Positions 28,465-38,620 of a DNA stretch of 64,000 bases are shown piece after piece. The DNA comes from JBDHWI01 sp964590135 (GTDB taxonomy: Bacteria; Chloroflexota; Anaerolineae; J036; Brachytrichaceae). The stretch covers positions 1 through 64,000 of the forward strand of contig CAZPVX010000019.1 in NCBI GenBank assembly GCA_964590135.1, written 5' to 3'. Below the pieces are notes generated by a model, which saw only the letters and a list, made by a program, of their open reading frames with translations, was not told where the DNA came from and did not search any database. The position numbers and the translations under genes were made by a program. Positions within the stretch are counted from its first letter, which is position 1, and every line of letters starts with the position of its first letter.

Positions 28465-29667
28465 ATGGCGATGCCAATCCCCAACTTTCAATCTCTCATC
28501 CCCCAGCAAGCGGCTGAATGGCTGCCGGCGCGCGTGGTGCTGATGTGCGAGCCGAATATCGAGACATTGTTCGCCATCCTGCAGACCGATTCGGCCAACT
28601 TCCTCGCGCCGTTCTCGCTGGCGCGCGCGCGCGAGGAGCATCGCCGTTACCGCGCCACGTTGGAGGCGAGCGGTGTGATGGTGATCGACGTGCGCGAGGC
28701 GCTGATAGCTGCGCCGCCGGCAAGCTTGCAGCGTTGGGCGCGCCAGGCGATCCAGCTTGAGTTTGATGAGGCGCTTTCATCCGCTGAGATGGACGAATTG
28801 CAGGTGAATTTGCAGGCCTCGATTGAGGCGCTCGACCCAAAGAGCCTGGCCGATGTGATCTTGCTGCGGCCGGCTTTACAGGTGCGCCACAATGACGATC
28901 CGGTTGATCGCTCGGTGAAATATCGCACCCGCTACGAAGTCACGCCGGCGAACAACGCCTACTTTACGCGCGACCCGCTTATCACCACGCGCGCTGGCTG
29001 CACGATCACACGGTTGCGCGTGCCGGTGCGTGGCGTGGAAAACGACATCGCCGAATGCGTGTTGCAATCGCTCGGCATCACGCCGCTGCATCGCGTGCAG
29101 GCGCCCGGCACGCTGGAAGGCGGCGATTTCATTCCGTGCGGCGACTTCGTGTTGCAAGGGCAGGGGTTGCTGACCAATGCAGAGGGCGTGCGGCAGTGCC
29201 TTGAGCATCGCGTCTATGGTCGCGTGGAGGTGGCAGTGGTGCGCGACCCGCGCATGAACATGGATGAGATGCATCTCGACACCTACTTCACCATGTTGGA
29301 CAAGGATCTGGCGGCATGTGTGGACACGCGCTTGAGCGGCGAGGAGGAGCCGGAAGTGGACGTGCATCTGCCTGAAGGGGATGATATGAATTACACATAC
29401 AGGCTGGCCCACACGTTACCCTTCTCGGCATACCTGAGGGAAAAGGGCATTCGTGTGATCCCTTTCAGCAAGAACGAGCAGGACAACTTTGCGGCGAATG
29501 GCCTGCTGATTGCGCCGCGCAAACTGATCGGTGTGACGCGCGCCGGCGCTTCCTTTGAGCGGCGGCTAAGAGACGCCGGCGTCGACACGACTTTCATCCC
29601 TTTCGACGCGCTCACGGGTGGCTACGGCGGACCGCACTGCTCATCGCAGGTGCTGGTGCGCGGATGA
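28465..29667 (+). CDS. arcA: arginine deiminase family protein
   Basis: 400 residues, the usual size of arginine deiminase. Guanidino-group-modifying-enzyme motifs are present: GTLEGGDFIPCGD (substrate-binding Glu/Asp loop), MDEMHLDTYFTML (catalytic His and Asp) and the C-terminal nucleophile Cys in GGYGGPHCSSQVLVRG. The reaction would be L-arginine to L-citrulline plus ammonia. Neither ornithine carbamoyltransferase nor carbamate kinase lies beside it, so the full ATP-generating ADI pathway is not shown here. An amidinotransferase-like or other family role remains possible. The ATG GCG ATG start is about 30 bases after TATAGT. Confidence 0.75.
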   Translation: MAMPIPNFQSLIPQQAAEWLPARVVLMCEPNIETLFAILQTDSANFLAPFSLARAREEHRRYRATLEASGVMVIDVREALIAAPPASLQRWARQAIQLEFDEALSSAEMDELQVNLQASIEALDPKSLADVILLRPALQVRHNDDPVDRSVKYRTRYEVTPANNAYFTRDPLITTRAGCTITRLRVPVRGVENDIAECVLQSLGITPLHRVQAPGTLEGGDFIPCGDFVLQGQGLLTNAEGVRQCLEHRVYGRVEVAVVRDPRMNMDEMHLDTYFTMLDKDLAACVDTRLSGEEEPEVDVHLPEGDDMNYTYRLAHTLPFSAYLREKGIRVIPFSKNEQDNFAANGLLIAPRKLIGVTRAGASFERRLRDAGVDTTFIPFDALTGGYGGPHCSSQVLVRG

Positions 29668-29925
29668 GTGACTGGCATGCCTGTTTGTGGCGCTTTGCCC
29701 ACGCCAAAGATCGTAGGTCGATCATGTGGCTCTGCCGGCGCAAAATGTCGTATCGTATTGCCTGCAATTGCTGAAGCGAGCAACGAACTGGCTCTTCCTT
29801 GCTACGCTGATTTAGGGCCGCGATCTTCTTCGGCGGAGGGTTGAAGCGGGCGGCCATTGACGGCATGCGATGCATGGATTATTTGTGTCGCATGTCTTTT
29901 TATTTTCAGGCAAACTACAGGCCCG

Positions 29926-31098
29926 ATGACTCCAGCTTCATTCACTACATTCAACCTGCCGGCGACGATGGTCTTTGGCGCGGGGTGCAGCCGCAGTTTG
30001 CCAGCGCATGTGCAGCGCCTTGGCGGCGCGCACGCGCTGATCGTCAGTGATGCCTTCTTTGCCGGCAATGGCCTTGCCGCTGAATTCTCTGCCTTGCTTG
30101 CACAGCACAACATCGCCAGCAGCATGTTCAGTGGCGTGCAGCCCGATCCGACAGACGTCGATGTGGCCGCCGGCGTGGCGCTATTGCATGAATGCAACGC
30201 CGATGTGGTGGTGGCGCTGGGCGGCGGCAGCGCCATCGATGCTGCAAAGGCCATCGCCATGCTGGCGCGCAACGCTGGCCCATTGCGGCAATACATGGGC
30301 TACCATCAGGTGCCCAGCGCCGGCGTGCCGTTGATCGCCATCCCCACCACCGCCGGCACCGGCAGCGAGGCCACCTGCGTCGCCGTCATCACCGACACCG
30401 CGCGCGAGGAAAAGATGATGTTGCTCAGCCAGCATCTGATGGCAAACACCGCGCTGGTTGATTTTGAGTTGAGCATGACGATGCCACAGGCGTTGACCGC
30501 GCACGTCGGAGTAGACACGCTGACGCATGGCATCGAAGCATATGTGTCTCGCAAGGCCGGCCTGATGACAGATCCGATCGCGCTGTCGTGCATTGCGCTT
30601 GCGGCGGGCAGCCTGCTCACCGCGTGGCGCGAGCCGGGCAACCGCGCCGCACGCGAGGCGATGGCGATGGCTGCGTGCCAGGGTGGCATGGCGTTCAGCA
30701 ACAGCAGCGTGTGCCTGGTGCATGGCATGAGCCGGCCGCTCGGCGCGCTGTATCACCTGCCGCACGGGCTGTCGAATGCTGTGTTGCTGCCGGCGGTGAC
30801 GCGGTTTTCATTGGCTGGCGCGCCGGCGCGCTATGCGACGATTGCGCGAATCATGGGGCTGGCCGGCAGCAATGAAGACGATGCAACTGCGGGCCGCAAA
30901 CTGGCCGATGGGTTGGAGGCGCTGAATGAGGCGCTGGTGATTCCGCCGCTGCGCGAGTGCGTGAAGGTGGGGCGCGCGAAGTTCGAACGCAGCCTGGAGA
31001 AGATGGCCGGCGATGCGCTTGCCAGCGGCAGCCCGCAGAATAACCCGGTGATGCCCAGCGCTGAGCAGATCATGGCGTTATACAGGGATGCGTGGTGA
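29926..31098 (+). CDS. iron-containing alcohol dehydrogenase
   Basis: 390 residues from the ATG at 29926; an in-frame ATG at 29857 would add a Cys-rich stretch not typical of the family. Type III Fe-ADH features are GGGSAIDAAKAIAML (NAD(P)-binding), TTAGTGSEATCVAVI, and metal-ligand His residues in DTLTHGIEAYVS, CLVHGMSRPLGALYHLPHG. These enzymes interconvert alcohols or polyols and aldehydes using NAD(P)H with Fe or Zn. Substrate cannot be told from sequence. It is followed 72 bases later by a Usp gene on the same strand. Confidence 0.9.
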   Translation: MTPASFTTFNLPATMVFGAGCSRSLPAHVQRLGGAHALIVSDAFFAGNGLAAEFSALLAQHNIASSMFSGVQPDPTDVDVAAGVALLHECNADVVVALGGGSAIDAAKAIAMLARNAGPLRQYMGYHQVPSAGVPLIAIPTTAGTGSEATCVAVITDTAREEKMMLLSQHLMANTALVDFELSMTMPQALTAHVGVDTLTHGIEAYVSRKAGLMTDPIALSCIALAAGSLLTAWREPGNRAAREAMAMAACQGGMAFSNSSVCLVHGMSRPLGALYHLPHGLSNAVLLPAVTRFSLAGAPARYATIARIMGLAGSNEDDATAGRKLADGLEALNEALVIPPLRECVKVGRAKFERSLEKMAGDALASGSPQNNPVMPSAEQIMALYRDAW

Positions 31099-31170
31099 CA
31101 CGGCTTTTTCATTGTGGGCTACACTGGGATGTGACGGGCGCCCATGATGGACTCGTCAAAGGAGCAAGCC

Positions 31171-31635
31171 ATGTTCAAACGCATTTTGGTGCCGCTGGAT
31201 GGCTCGCAGTTTTCCGAAGGCGCGCTGGAGCAGGCACAGATGCTTGCGGAGTGCGGCGACGGACAGATCGTGTTGCTGCGGGTGGCGGTTCACCCGTCCA
31301 ACTATGTGTATGTGGTCGACGCGGCTGCGCTGGCCGACCTGTATGACAGCGACCGCGCTCATTGCGAGGATTATCTGAAGGCGGTGGCCGCGCGCATCAG
31401 CGCGCAATCGAAAGTGTCGGTGACGACAGCCGTGCTGGAGGGGATTGTGGCCGATGCGGTGCTGGACTATGCCGAGGATACAAACGCCGATTTGATCGTG
31501 ATGAGCACACATGGCCGCAGCGGTATGGAGCGCTGGCTGCTGGGCAGCGTAGCCGAGAAGGTGGTGCGCGGCGCAAAGATGCCGGTGCTGCTGGTGCGGC
31601 CAAAGATGCCGGAGAAGCCGGCGGAAAAGAGCTGA
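31171..31635 (+). CDS. universal stress protein, single domain
   Basis: 154 residues from the ATG at 31171, which has an AAAGGAG SD site; an ATG at 31144 is in frame but lacks one. The start MFKRILVPLDGSQFSEGAL and the nucleotide-binding pattern STHGRSGMERWLLGSVAEKV are canonical, so ATP binding is likely. The sequence is clearly distinct from the tandem Usp protein at 27254-28159. A TACACT element about 40 bases upstream may be its promoter, giving it independent transcription from the alcohol dehydrogenase. Confidence 0.9.
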   Translation: MFKRILVPLDGSQFSEGALEQAQMLAECGDGQIVLLRVAVHPSNYVYVVDAAALADLYDSDRAHCEDYLKAVAARISAQSKVSVTTAVLEGIVADAVLDYAEDTNADLIVMSTHGRSGMERWLLGSVAEKVVRGAKMPVLLVRPKMPEKPAEKS

Positions 31636-31699
31636 GCGATCACGGTTGGCGGATGGATCTTGTCCCGTGCGCGGGCAACGCAGCTCATAGCCTGCTTGT

Positions 31700-32188
31700 C
31701 TACCTTTCCCGCAGGGCGCGCTGGATGTCGCGGTCGGCGTCGCGCTTGGCTATGTCGTGGCGCTTGTCGTAGGTCTTTTTGCCCTTCGCCAGCGCCACCT
31801 CCACCTTGGCGCGCCCCCGCTTCAAGTAGGCCTTTGTGGCGATGACGGTGTAGCCGCGCTGCTCGGTGCCGCGTTGCAATTCGTGGATCTCTTTTTTGTT
31901 GAGCAGCAACTTGCGGTCGCGGCGCTCGTTGCTCTTGGCGTCGGCGCGGGCAAAGCCGGTGCTTAGCTCGTAGGCGGGGATGTAGGCATTGACCAGCCAC
32001 GCCTCGCCGGCGCGCACCTGCACAAACGCGTCACGCAGATCCATCTTGCCGGCGCGGATGCTCTTGATCTCGCCGCCATTCAGCACCACGCCGGCCTCGA
32101 AGCGCTCCTCAAGCGCATAGTCGAATGTCGCGCGGCGGTTGCTTGCGACGATCTTGATGTCGGCGCTGTCTTTCACATGCGTAGCCAT
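31700..32188 (-). CDS. smpB: SsrA-binding protein SmpB
   Basis: 162 residues with all family landmarks: VASNRRATFDYALEE, the EAGVVLNGGEIKSIRAGK segment that holds the tmRNA-binding face, LLLNKKEIHEL, TVIATKAYLKRGRAKVEVALAKGKK, and the basic C-terminal tail RHDIAKRDADRDIQRALRER. SmpB delivers tmRNA to stalled ribosomes. No tmRNA gene is seen in this window. An AAAAGGGC SD-like site precedes the ATG. It stands alone between the Usp gene and the GT39-DUF2298 giant. Confidence 0.96.
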   Translation of the reverse strand: MATHVKDSADIKIVASNRRATFDYALEERFEAGVVLNGGEIKSIRAGKMDLRDAFVQVRAGEAWLVNAYIPAYELSTGFARADAKSNERRDRKLLLNKKEIHELQRGTEQRGYTVIATKAYLKRGRAKVEVALAKGKKTYDKRHDIAKRDADRDIQRALRER

Positions 32189-32276
32189 CGAATTCGCTTT
32201 GCCCTTTTCTCAACGCATAGTTGCAAGGGCGCAGAGAATGGGTCAGTCCTTTCAGTGCGCCTTTGCGTTAAAACCA

Positions 32277-35200
32277 TCATCGTATTCGCTCGAAGAGGGT
32301 GACGCCTCCATTCTGGTAGGCCACCCGTAACGTGCCATTCTCCACCAACGCATCGAACTTCGGCAGATACAGATTTGTGTAATACGCCTTCTCCAGCGGC
32401 CCCAGCACCACGTAGGATACGTCGTAACGCTCCAGGAGCTTGCGCGCATAATCGGCGTCGGCGGTTTCGTAAAAGGCGGTGATGTCGGCGTCGCGATCAT
32501 AAATGGCGCGCTCGTCAAGTGCGCCACGCTGCTGGCGCATGTGCCATTGCCAGCCCAGCACCGCCGGCAGGCCGGTATAGATGGAGTAGCGATTGCTCCA
32601 CGTGTATTGTTGGCCGCTGGTGTTGCCCTCCATGATCGTCGGCGAACCCTTCACGTTGTCCTGCATCCACCTGATGGCGTCGTAATCGTCTTTCAGCGGG
32701 AAGCTGACGCCGTCGCGGCCAGTGCAGCGCGCGCCTTCGCACACGGCCTGTTGCATGTAGGCCATGCCGTCCAGCCCGCGCGGCGCACCGGCGACGAAGC
32801 GGTCATTCACTTTCGCTGGCACTGCAAAGACCGGATACAACGCGGCGAGAAAGAATGCAATTGCCAGCGCGGTGATGAATGCTGCGCGAAAAACATTCTG
32901 TGCGCGATGTTCTGCTGCTCGTGCTGCAGCGTGGCGCTCGCCGATGATCTCGAAAACCCACACCAGCGCGACCGCGCCGGCGATGCCGAGCAGCAGCCAG
33001 GCCTGGATATAGAACTTGAACAGCGTGTTCATGCGCTCGATGTCGCCGCGCAGCACAAACAATTCGACAAACAGCGTGAGCGCCCATGCGCCGGCGGTCA
33101 TCAGCCACAGCATGCGCGTCTGCGGCGTGGCACGCGGCGCAAAGACCGCTGACAGCGCCAGCAGCGCCATCGGCGCGGCAATGAGCGCGATCGGAACCTT
33201 GAAGAGGAAGAGCAGCCCGCCGGCGGCCAGGCCAACGACTAATGCTGTGCGCGCAAGCCGGCGCTCATCGCGTTGCGGACTGAACAAACTCAGCAGCGCA
33301 TGGCCGATCATGGGGATGAGAAAGAGGCCATAGATGGTGATGAAGGTGCTGAGTTGCGTGCGGTCGCCATGCCATGCGTCGACGCTGTTGTAGGCCGAGC
33401 CGTAATGCGCGAGATATGGCGCGATGGCGAGCCGCGTGAGCACGACGAAGGTGATTATTGCCGGCGCTGCCGCCAGCAAACGATCCGCCACACTTCGTTT
33501 GGAGTGCGCGGGGGCTGCGTCCGAGTCATTTGTGCCTTGCCCATCTTCGGCATGGTTTTCAACCTCAGGCGCGCCCGCACTTGCGCGCGAAGGCGCGAAG
33601 TCTGCAAGCCTGCTGAGGGCGAGGCCGGCGATGCCGAGCAGCAGATATGGCGGGTAATCCCACGAGTTGGTTGGCCACAACATGCCGGTGGCGATCGCGC
33701 CGAGCAAGATGGCGTGCCAGCGCCGCACACCGCCGGCGTAGGCTAACGCAAACCCCAGCGCCAGCAGCGCCAATGGCATCGCCATCATGTGCGCGTGCAG
33801 GTCGGCATACAAGAATGTAAATTGCGGGAACTCCGCGATCATCACTTCGGGGGAAGGCCGCGTTGGATTCCAATAGGGATACCAGATTGGTAGCGGCAGG
33901 TGGGCGCCGCCGAGCCACTTCGCCACGCCGCCGATGAATGCAAATGCCGCCGGCGTGCCTGTATTCACGCCGCCCAACTCCTGAAACGCCGGCGACACCA
34001 CGCGAATCTGATCGCCATTGCCCATGCCGATGACAAAGATGGCGGCGATGACGCCGGCGATGATGCTGCGCTTGACAGAAAGGGCGGGATTGGAAGAAGG
34101 CGGGTTGGGATAATTGGTTGAAGCCAACTCTCCTGTTTCCTCAGTTTCTCCCTTTTCCTCTTTCCCTGAAATCCTTGAAATGCGGGCGGCGTGAAATGAC
34201 GCGCCGAGGCCAAATGCTCCGAGGCCAGTGAGCGCGAATAGCAGCGGGATGACGATGTTGTAGGCCACGGCTGGGTCGATGCCCAGTGCTTTGATCGGCG
34301 CAGCCACCATGACAAAGCCGAAGTAGTAGTAGTTGATCGCGCCGCCGGCGAACCACGGATCTTGCGGCGGGAACCAGGTGGCCTTCAGCACTGTATTCAG
34401 GAACGCGAGATCCATCGGCTTTTCACCGCCGAAGAACGGATGCCACAGATCGGGGTTGCCGGCGCGAATGAGCAGGAAGCCGGCAAATGCAACCAGAAAA
34501 ACAAGCTCGCCGGCCAACATCACCTTCCAGCGCAACCGCACCAGTGCGATGATGTAATCACGGTTGAGGTGACCGACGACCGCCGCAAAGATGACGAGGC
34601 CGGCGATGATGCCCCAAATTGCCAACGGCGTGAACGGCACCATGCGCAGGCTGCCCAGCCACCACGCGATGAACGACACGAGCAGCAGGCCGAACATCTT
34701 CGAGAAAGCGTAGCCGCCATCGATCAGCGCCGGCGTGCCGTCGGGCCTGCGGATGCTGAGCGCGATGATCATGAACGCCGCTGCGCCAAGCGCATATACC
34801 AGCGCCGCCATTGCGATCACGGCGAGTATCTGCGATTGGTTCAGTGGCGAGTTGCGGGGGAAAAGTTCGCTCCACGTGCCGCCGGCCCGCTGTGCGGCCA
34901 GCGTCTTCTGGTCGAGCAGCAGACCTCCAGGCGTGTTGCTTGCCTCAAACGCCGTCTGCCGGATGATGCGCGAGAGATCCGGCACAGCGAGGATGCGCTG
35001 CGCCAGATCGCGTGAGTAGGCCGCCGTCTTGCGGAAGATCAAGACGCGCGGGTGATCGTAGATGCTGAAGGCTTCTTCGGCGGTGGGATATGGCACCTCG
35101 ATCGCCGGCGGCGTGCCCTGCGTGTTTGGGCTGCGGACAAGCGCCTGTGGCATCTCCTGGTCGTTGAAGACGAAAGGCCCGATTTGTGGGAAGCGCGCGA

Positions 35201-37526
35201 AATCGGCCGCCAATTCGAAGCCGAGCTTGCCGCCCATCAGCGCGGTGTAATACGCATTCGTCAGCGGGAAGCGCCAGGGCAGCCGCGCCACCGAGCCGTA
35301 GTGGCGATTGCTGTACAGGATGAGATAGTCGGATTCATCCAGCGCATTCAGATACATGTTCAGCTTGTCAGGGCTGTCTTCGTTATAGACCTGCATCGTG
35401 CCGTCGCTGGTGGATGCCAGGCCGCGATAGTATGAGCCGAAACCATCCCTGCCTTCGATGCGAACCGGCCCGCTCTCGTCGAAATGCTGGTTGGCGATGA
35501 CGCTGGTGCGCGCCGTGACTGCGTCGCCTTGCAGCAAGCTGAACTCGATCACGTAATCGACGTTGGGCTGCAGGGTGACCTGATCGAAAAGGAAAGCCGC
35601 GTCGCCGGCGCTGACAGCACGCGTGACGCTCTGCAGCGTGTTGCCGCTGGCATACTCAAAGAGGCGAGCTTCGACCGTGCCCTCGCCTTGCACATGATTG
35701 AGTTGGATGGTCGCGCCTTGAACCGGCGCGGTGATGCCATTGTTCTTGCTGTCCAGCCGAAACAGGCCGCCATGTGGCATGTCGTTGGCGCGCAACGCTA
35801 CGTCGGAGATGGGCAGTTGCATCTGGCGTGACTGATCGCCGGCCTGCCATTGCAACGTCACTGCCGTCGGCACATTCTCATAGATCCAGCGCGAAGCTTC
35901 GACGCGCGCCATCTCGCCGTCGTAGATGCGCATGAAGCCGAGCGTCCACGCCAGCGTGCCGATCAACACCGCCGGCAAGGCGAAGCGCGACACCGCGCCC
36001 TTGATGCGATTTGCAACCGTGTGCGGCGCAAATGTGGCTTGCCAGCGCCAGCCATTGCGCCAGACTGTCACCAGCAGCGCCGCCGCCAACACGCACAGCA
36101 TCGGATAGATCGGCAATTGATAGCGAATGGATTTGACGAACTGTGTGCTTTGGTAGAGGAAGAAACCGAACGTCCACAGCACCGGAATGACATAGGCCCA
36201 CCAGCGCCGGCCGCGCAGCCACTGCCGCAGTGCATAGAAGGCGCCGATCAATACCGTGAGGCCAAGCGGCAGCCCCAGGCCGTAGAACAGCACATTGATT
36301 AGCGGGAAGATGATCGGTTGGCGATTTGCCCACTGCCAGCCCCATGGCGGGTCCTCTGCGCCGGAAGATTGGCCGGCGGCGGCGCGCAACTCGGCCACCC
36401 AACGTGAGGACGGCACCACCACAGCCCGCACGACTGGCGGCAGCTTTTCGATGATGCTGATCGCTGTTTCGGGCAGCGGGAAGGTGCGCAGGCAGATCTC
36501 CTGCTGTTGCGGCGATGGCAGGCTGCTGCAATCGCGGATGGTGTATTTCCATTCGAGGTCACTGACGCCGACGAAGCCATAGGGCTGTGTGATGCGCATG
36601 CCTGCAAACGAAAATACGCCGGCGATCAGCACTGCCGCGCCGGCGCTCAACACAGCCGATGTCGTGTTGCGCCGGTCGCGCATCAGCGCCACGAGGATGG
36701 AAATGACGATCAATACAGCAGTCGGCCACACGCTGATCTTGGAAGCGACAGCCAGGCCGGAGAACGCGCCAGCCAACGCGGCATTGAGCCAGAGCCGGCT
36801 GTTGCTGCGCCCTTCCGATGCCGGCAGGCGCGGCAGCACGATGCGCGCGCAGAAGTACAGGCAAAGTGCCACGCACAACGTGGTGATGCTCTCCACGACG
36901 GCGAAGTGGGCATGCTGGATTTGCAGGACACACAGCGCACTGAACGCCGCAGCCAGCAAGCCGACGCGCCAGCCGAACAACCGCCGGCCCAGCAGATACA
37001 CGACGAATACTGTCAGCAGATCGGCCAGCGCTGAAATAAAGCGACTGCTGATGGCAAGCAGGTTGTAGCTGGTGAAATAGCCGGGCATGCAGCCGGCGGC
37101 GCGCAGATTTGGGTCGCCGGTGATGCCCAGCAGGAAGTTCCCAAGCAATTGAGCGATGCCATTCGGCGCGGGCCCGCAGCCCTGATCAAGAAACTCGGCC
37201 AGCAACCTGTCAAAGAATAGCGGTAGTGTGCCATACACCCAACTTTGTGGCACGTTATAGGGATTGAGCGGCGATTGGCCGGAATCAAAATATTGCGCCA
37301 CGCTGTCCGGCAACTGAACCATCGACAGAACGTTTTTGACATGCCGCTCGTCAGGGTGAAAGTGCTGGCTTTGATCCCAGTTCAAATCGTTGAATCGCAG
37401 CAGGGCAGCCACGAGCAAAACCAGCGCGAGCAGCAGCAGATGCAAGGTGTGCCGTTTCATGCGCGAGTGGCGCGAGGTGGCCGGCGGCGCGGTTTGTTGC
37501 GCAGGAAGCGATGTTGTCTCACTCAT
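32277..37526 (-). CDS. giant membrane protein: GT39/ArnT-like glycosyltransferase fused to DUF2298 (YYY) domain
   Basis: 1749 residues. The N-terminal third (about 25-560) is a PMT/ArnT-like GT-C glycosyltransferase with the acidic loop motif HFHPDERHVKNVL and many membrane helices. A largely soluble middle region (about 560-890) follows. From about 895 comes a second polytopic unit matching the DUF2298/Chlor_Arch_YYY family known from Chloroflexota and archaea (WFPPQDPWFAGGAINYYYFG, then FADLHAHMMAMPLALLALG). It ends in a lumenal-type segment with WSNRYSIYTGLPAVLGW. Both halves look like lipid-linked-sugar transferases acting outside the membrane. TAAAAT lies 22 bases before the ATG. Acceptor and donor are unknown. 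Confidence 0.8.
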   Translation of the reverse strand: MSETTSLPAQQTAPPATSRHSRMKRHTLHLLLLALVLLVAALLRFNDLNWDQSQHFHPDERHVKNVLSMVQLPDSVAQYFDSGQSPLNPYNVPQSWVYGTLPLFFDRLLAEFLDQGCGPAPNGIAQLLGNFLLGITGDPNLRAAGCMPGYFTSYNLLAISSRFISALADLLTVFVVYLLGRRLFGWRVGLLAAAFSALCVLQIQHAHFAVVESITTLCVALCLYFCARIVLPRLPASEGRSNSRLWLNAALAGAFSGLAVASKISVWPTAVLIVISILVALMRDRRNTTSAVLSAGAAVLIAGVFSFAGMRITQPYGFVGVSDLEWKYTIRDCSSLPSPQQQEICLRTFPLPETAISIIEKLPPVVRAVVVPSSRWVAELRAAAGQSSGAEDPPWGWQWANRQPIIFPLINVLFYGLGLPLGLTVLIGAFYALRQWLRGRRWWAYVIPVLWTFGFFLYQSTQFVKSIRYQLPIYPMLCVLAAALLVTVWRNGWRWQATFAPHTVANRIKGAVSRFALPAVLIGTLAWTLGFMRIYDGEMARVEASRWIYENVPTAVTLQWQAGDQSRQMQLPISDVALRANDMPHGGLFRLDSKNNGITAPVQGATIQLNHVQGEGTVEARLFEYASGNTLQSVTRAVSAGDAAFLFDQVTLQPNVDYVIEFSLLQGDAVTARTSVIANQHFDESGPVRIEGRDGFGSYYRGLASTSDGTMQVYNEDSPDKLNMYLNALDESDYLILYSNRHYGSVARLPWRFPLTNAYYTALMGGKLGFELAADFARFPQIGPFVFNDQEMPQALVRSPNTQGTPPAIEVPYPTAEEAFSIYDHPRVLIFRKTAAYSRDLAQRILAVPDLSRIIRQTAFEASNTPGGLLLDQKTLAAQRAGGTWSELFPRNSPLNQSQILAVIAMAALVYALGAAAFMIIALSIRRPDGTPALIDGGYAFSKMFGLLLVSFIAWWLGSLRMVPFTPLAIWGIIAGLVIFAAVVGHLNRDYIIALVRLRWKVMLAGELVFLVAFAGFLLIRAGNPDLWHPFFGGEKPMDLAFLNTVLKATWFPPQDPWFAGGAINYYYFGFVMVAAPIKALGIDPAVAYNIVIPLLFALTGLGAFGLGASFHAARISRISGKEEKGETEETGELASTNYPNPPSSNPALSVKRSIIAGVIAAIFVIGMGNGDQIRVVSPAFQELGGVNTGTPAAFAFIGGVAKWLGGAHLPLPIWYPYWNPTRPSPEVMIAEFPQFTFLYADLHAHMMAMPLALLALGFALAYAGGVRRWHAILLGAIATGMLWPTNSWDYPPYLLLGIAGLALSRLADFAPSRASAGAPEVENHAEDGQGTNDSDAAPAHSKRSVADRLLAAAPAIITFVVLTRLAIAPYLAHYGSAYNSVDAWHGDRTQLSTFITIYGLFLIPMIGHALLSLFSPQRDERRLARTALVVGLAAGGLLFLFKVPIALIAAPMALLALSAVFAPRATPQTRMLWLMTAGAWALTLFVELFVLRGDIERMNTLFKFYIQAWLLLGIAGAVALVWVFEIIGERHAAARAAEHRAQNVFRAAFITALAIAFFLAALYPVFAVPAKVNDRFVAGAPRGLDGMAYMQQAVCEGARCTGRDGVSFPLKDDYDAIRWMQDNVKGSPTIMEGNTSGQQYTWSNRYSIYTGLPAVLGWQWHMRQQRGALDERAIYDRDADITAFYETADADYARKLLERYDVSYVVLGPLEKAYYTNLYLPKFDALVENGTLRVAYQNGGVTLFERIR

Positions 37527-37653
37527 CGATGTATTGAACCGAGGCGGGATTTTATCAGCGGCATCTTCTTTGCTGAGAAATCACCTGCCAAGCTGCAATT
37601 GCCATCCCAAAAACATGCTGAGATCGCGCCGATGCTAGAATCCCCTCTGTGCC

Positions 37654-38457
37654 ATGACGCAAGACGCGCTGACTCGCAACGAATTTGCCTTGCCGCCTGA
37701 CCACGATTACCTGTGGAGCCAACTGACCGACCTGCCATACTTTCGCGCGCTGCTGCGCGCAGTGGAGTCGCGGGTATATCAGCATCTGCCAGTGGTCGCG
37801 CCGGTGTTGGATCTCGGCTCCGGCGATGGCAGTTTTGCTGCGCAGACGTTTGGCAAGCCGCTTGACGTTGGCCTCGATCCCTGGCGCGGGCCACTCTGGG
37901 AGTCGCGAGGGCGCAAAGCGCACAAACTGCTCACGCTGGCCGCCGGCGCGAGCATGCCCTTCAAAGACGGCACGTTTCGCACCATCGTCAGCAACTCGGT
38001 GTTGGAGCACATCCCTGATTTGGAGCCGGTGATTGCGGAGAGCTACCGCGTGTTGCAAGCCGGGGGTTACTTTTTGTTCTGCTCGCCGTCAGACCATTTC
38101 ACAGACTGGCTGTTGGGCGCAAAAATCGCCGGCGACAGCTATCGCCGCTTCTTTAATCGCATCTCACGCCATGCCCATTGCGATAGCCCCGATGTATGGC
38201 GCGATCGGTTGCAGCGGCATGGCTTCATCATTGAGAAAATCTGGTACTACTTCTCACCGCAGGCGCTGCGCACGCTGGAGATGGGGCATTTTTTGGGCCT
38301 GCCCAACCTCATCACCAAAAAGCTCTTGGACCAATGGGTGGTTTGGCCAAGCAAATCAAATCCTGCCCTACGACTTCTGGATGATTCTTTGCGTCAGGTA
38401 TACAACGAACCCTTGCCGGAAAAGGGGGCTTATTTGTTTTGCGTTGCAAGAAAATAA
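37654..38457 (+). CDS. class I SAM-dependent methyltransferase
   Basis: 267 residues with a Methyltransf_11-type Rossmann core: motif I VLDLGSGDGSFAAQTF, acidic LDVGLDP, motif with MPFKDGTFRTIVSNSVLEHI, and YRVLQAGGYFLFCSPS. The C-terminal part includes aromatic residues typical of lipid- or sugar-acting members. It is divergent from the GT39-DUF2298 gene (127 bases), so a role in methylating a lipid-linked sugar or quinone is possible but unproven. TAGAAT lies 12 bases before the ATG with no SD site. Codon use grows AT-richer near the 3' end. Confidence 0.85.
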   Translation: MTQDALTRNEFALPPDHDYLWSQLTDLPYFRALLRAVESRVYQHLPVVAPVLDLGSGDGSFAAQTFGKPLDVGLDPWRGPLWESRGRKAHKLLTLAAGASMPFKDGTFRTIVSNSVLEHIPDLEPVIAESYRVLQAGGYFLFCSPSDHFTDWLLGAKIAGDSYRRFFNRISRHAHCDSPDVWRDRLQRHGFIIEKIWYYFSPQALRTLEMGHFLGLPNLITKKLLDQWVVWPSKSNPALRLLDDSLRQVYNEPLPEKGAYLFCVARK

Positions 38458-38620
38458 TGCACAAAAACAAGTGGATTTTGATTTACGCAACGAAAATCGC
38501 GCATAGTTGACATTTTCAACCGCAAAGCCGCTAAGAAAGCGATTAAACAAACCTTGTTTTTATATTGGAGAAGCGTAAATAATAACTGTTGAAATAATCG
38601 CCCACTGCAGGGTCGTATCC

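Noticed and set aside
31700..32188. tmRNA gene next to smpB
   Set aside because: The flanking sequence has no tRNA-like ends or tag reading frame.
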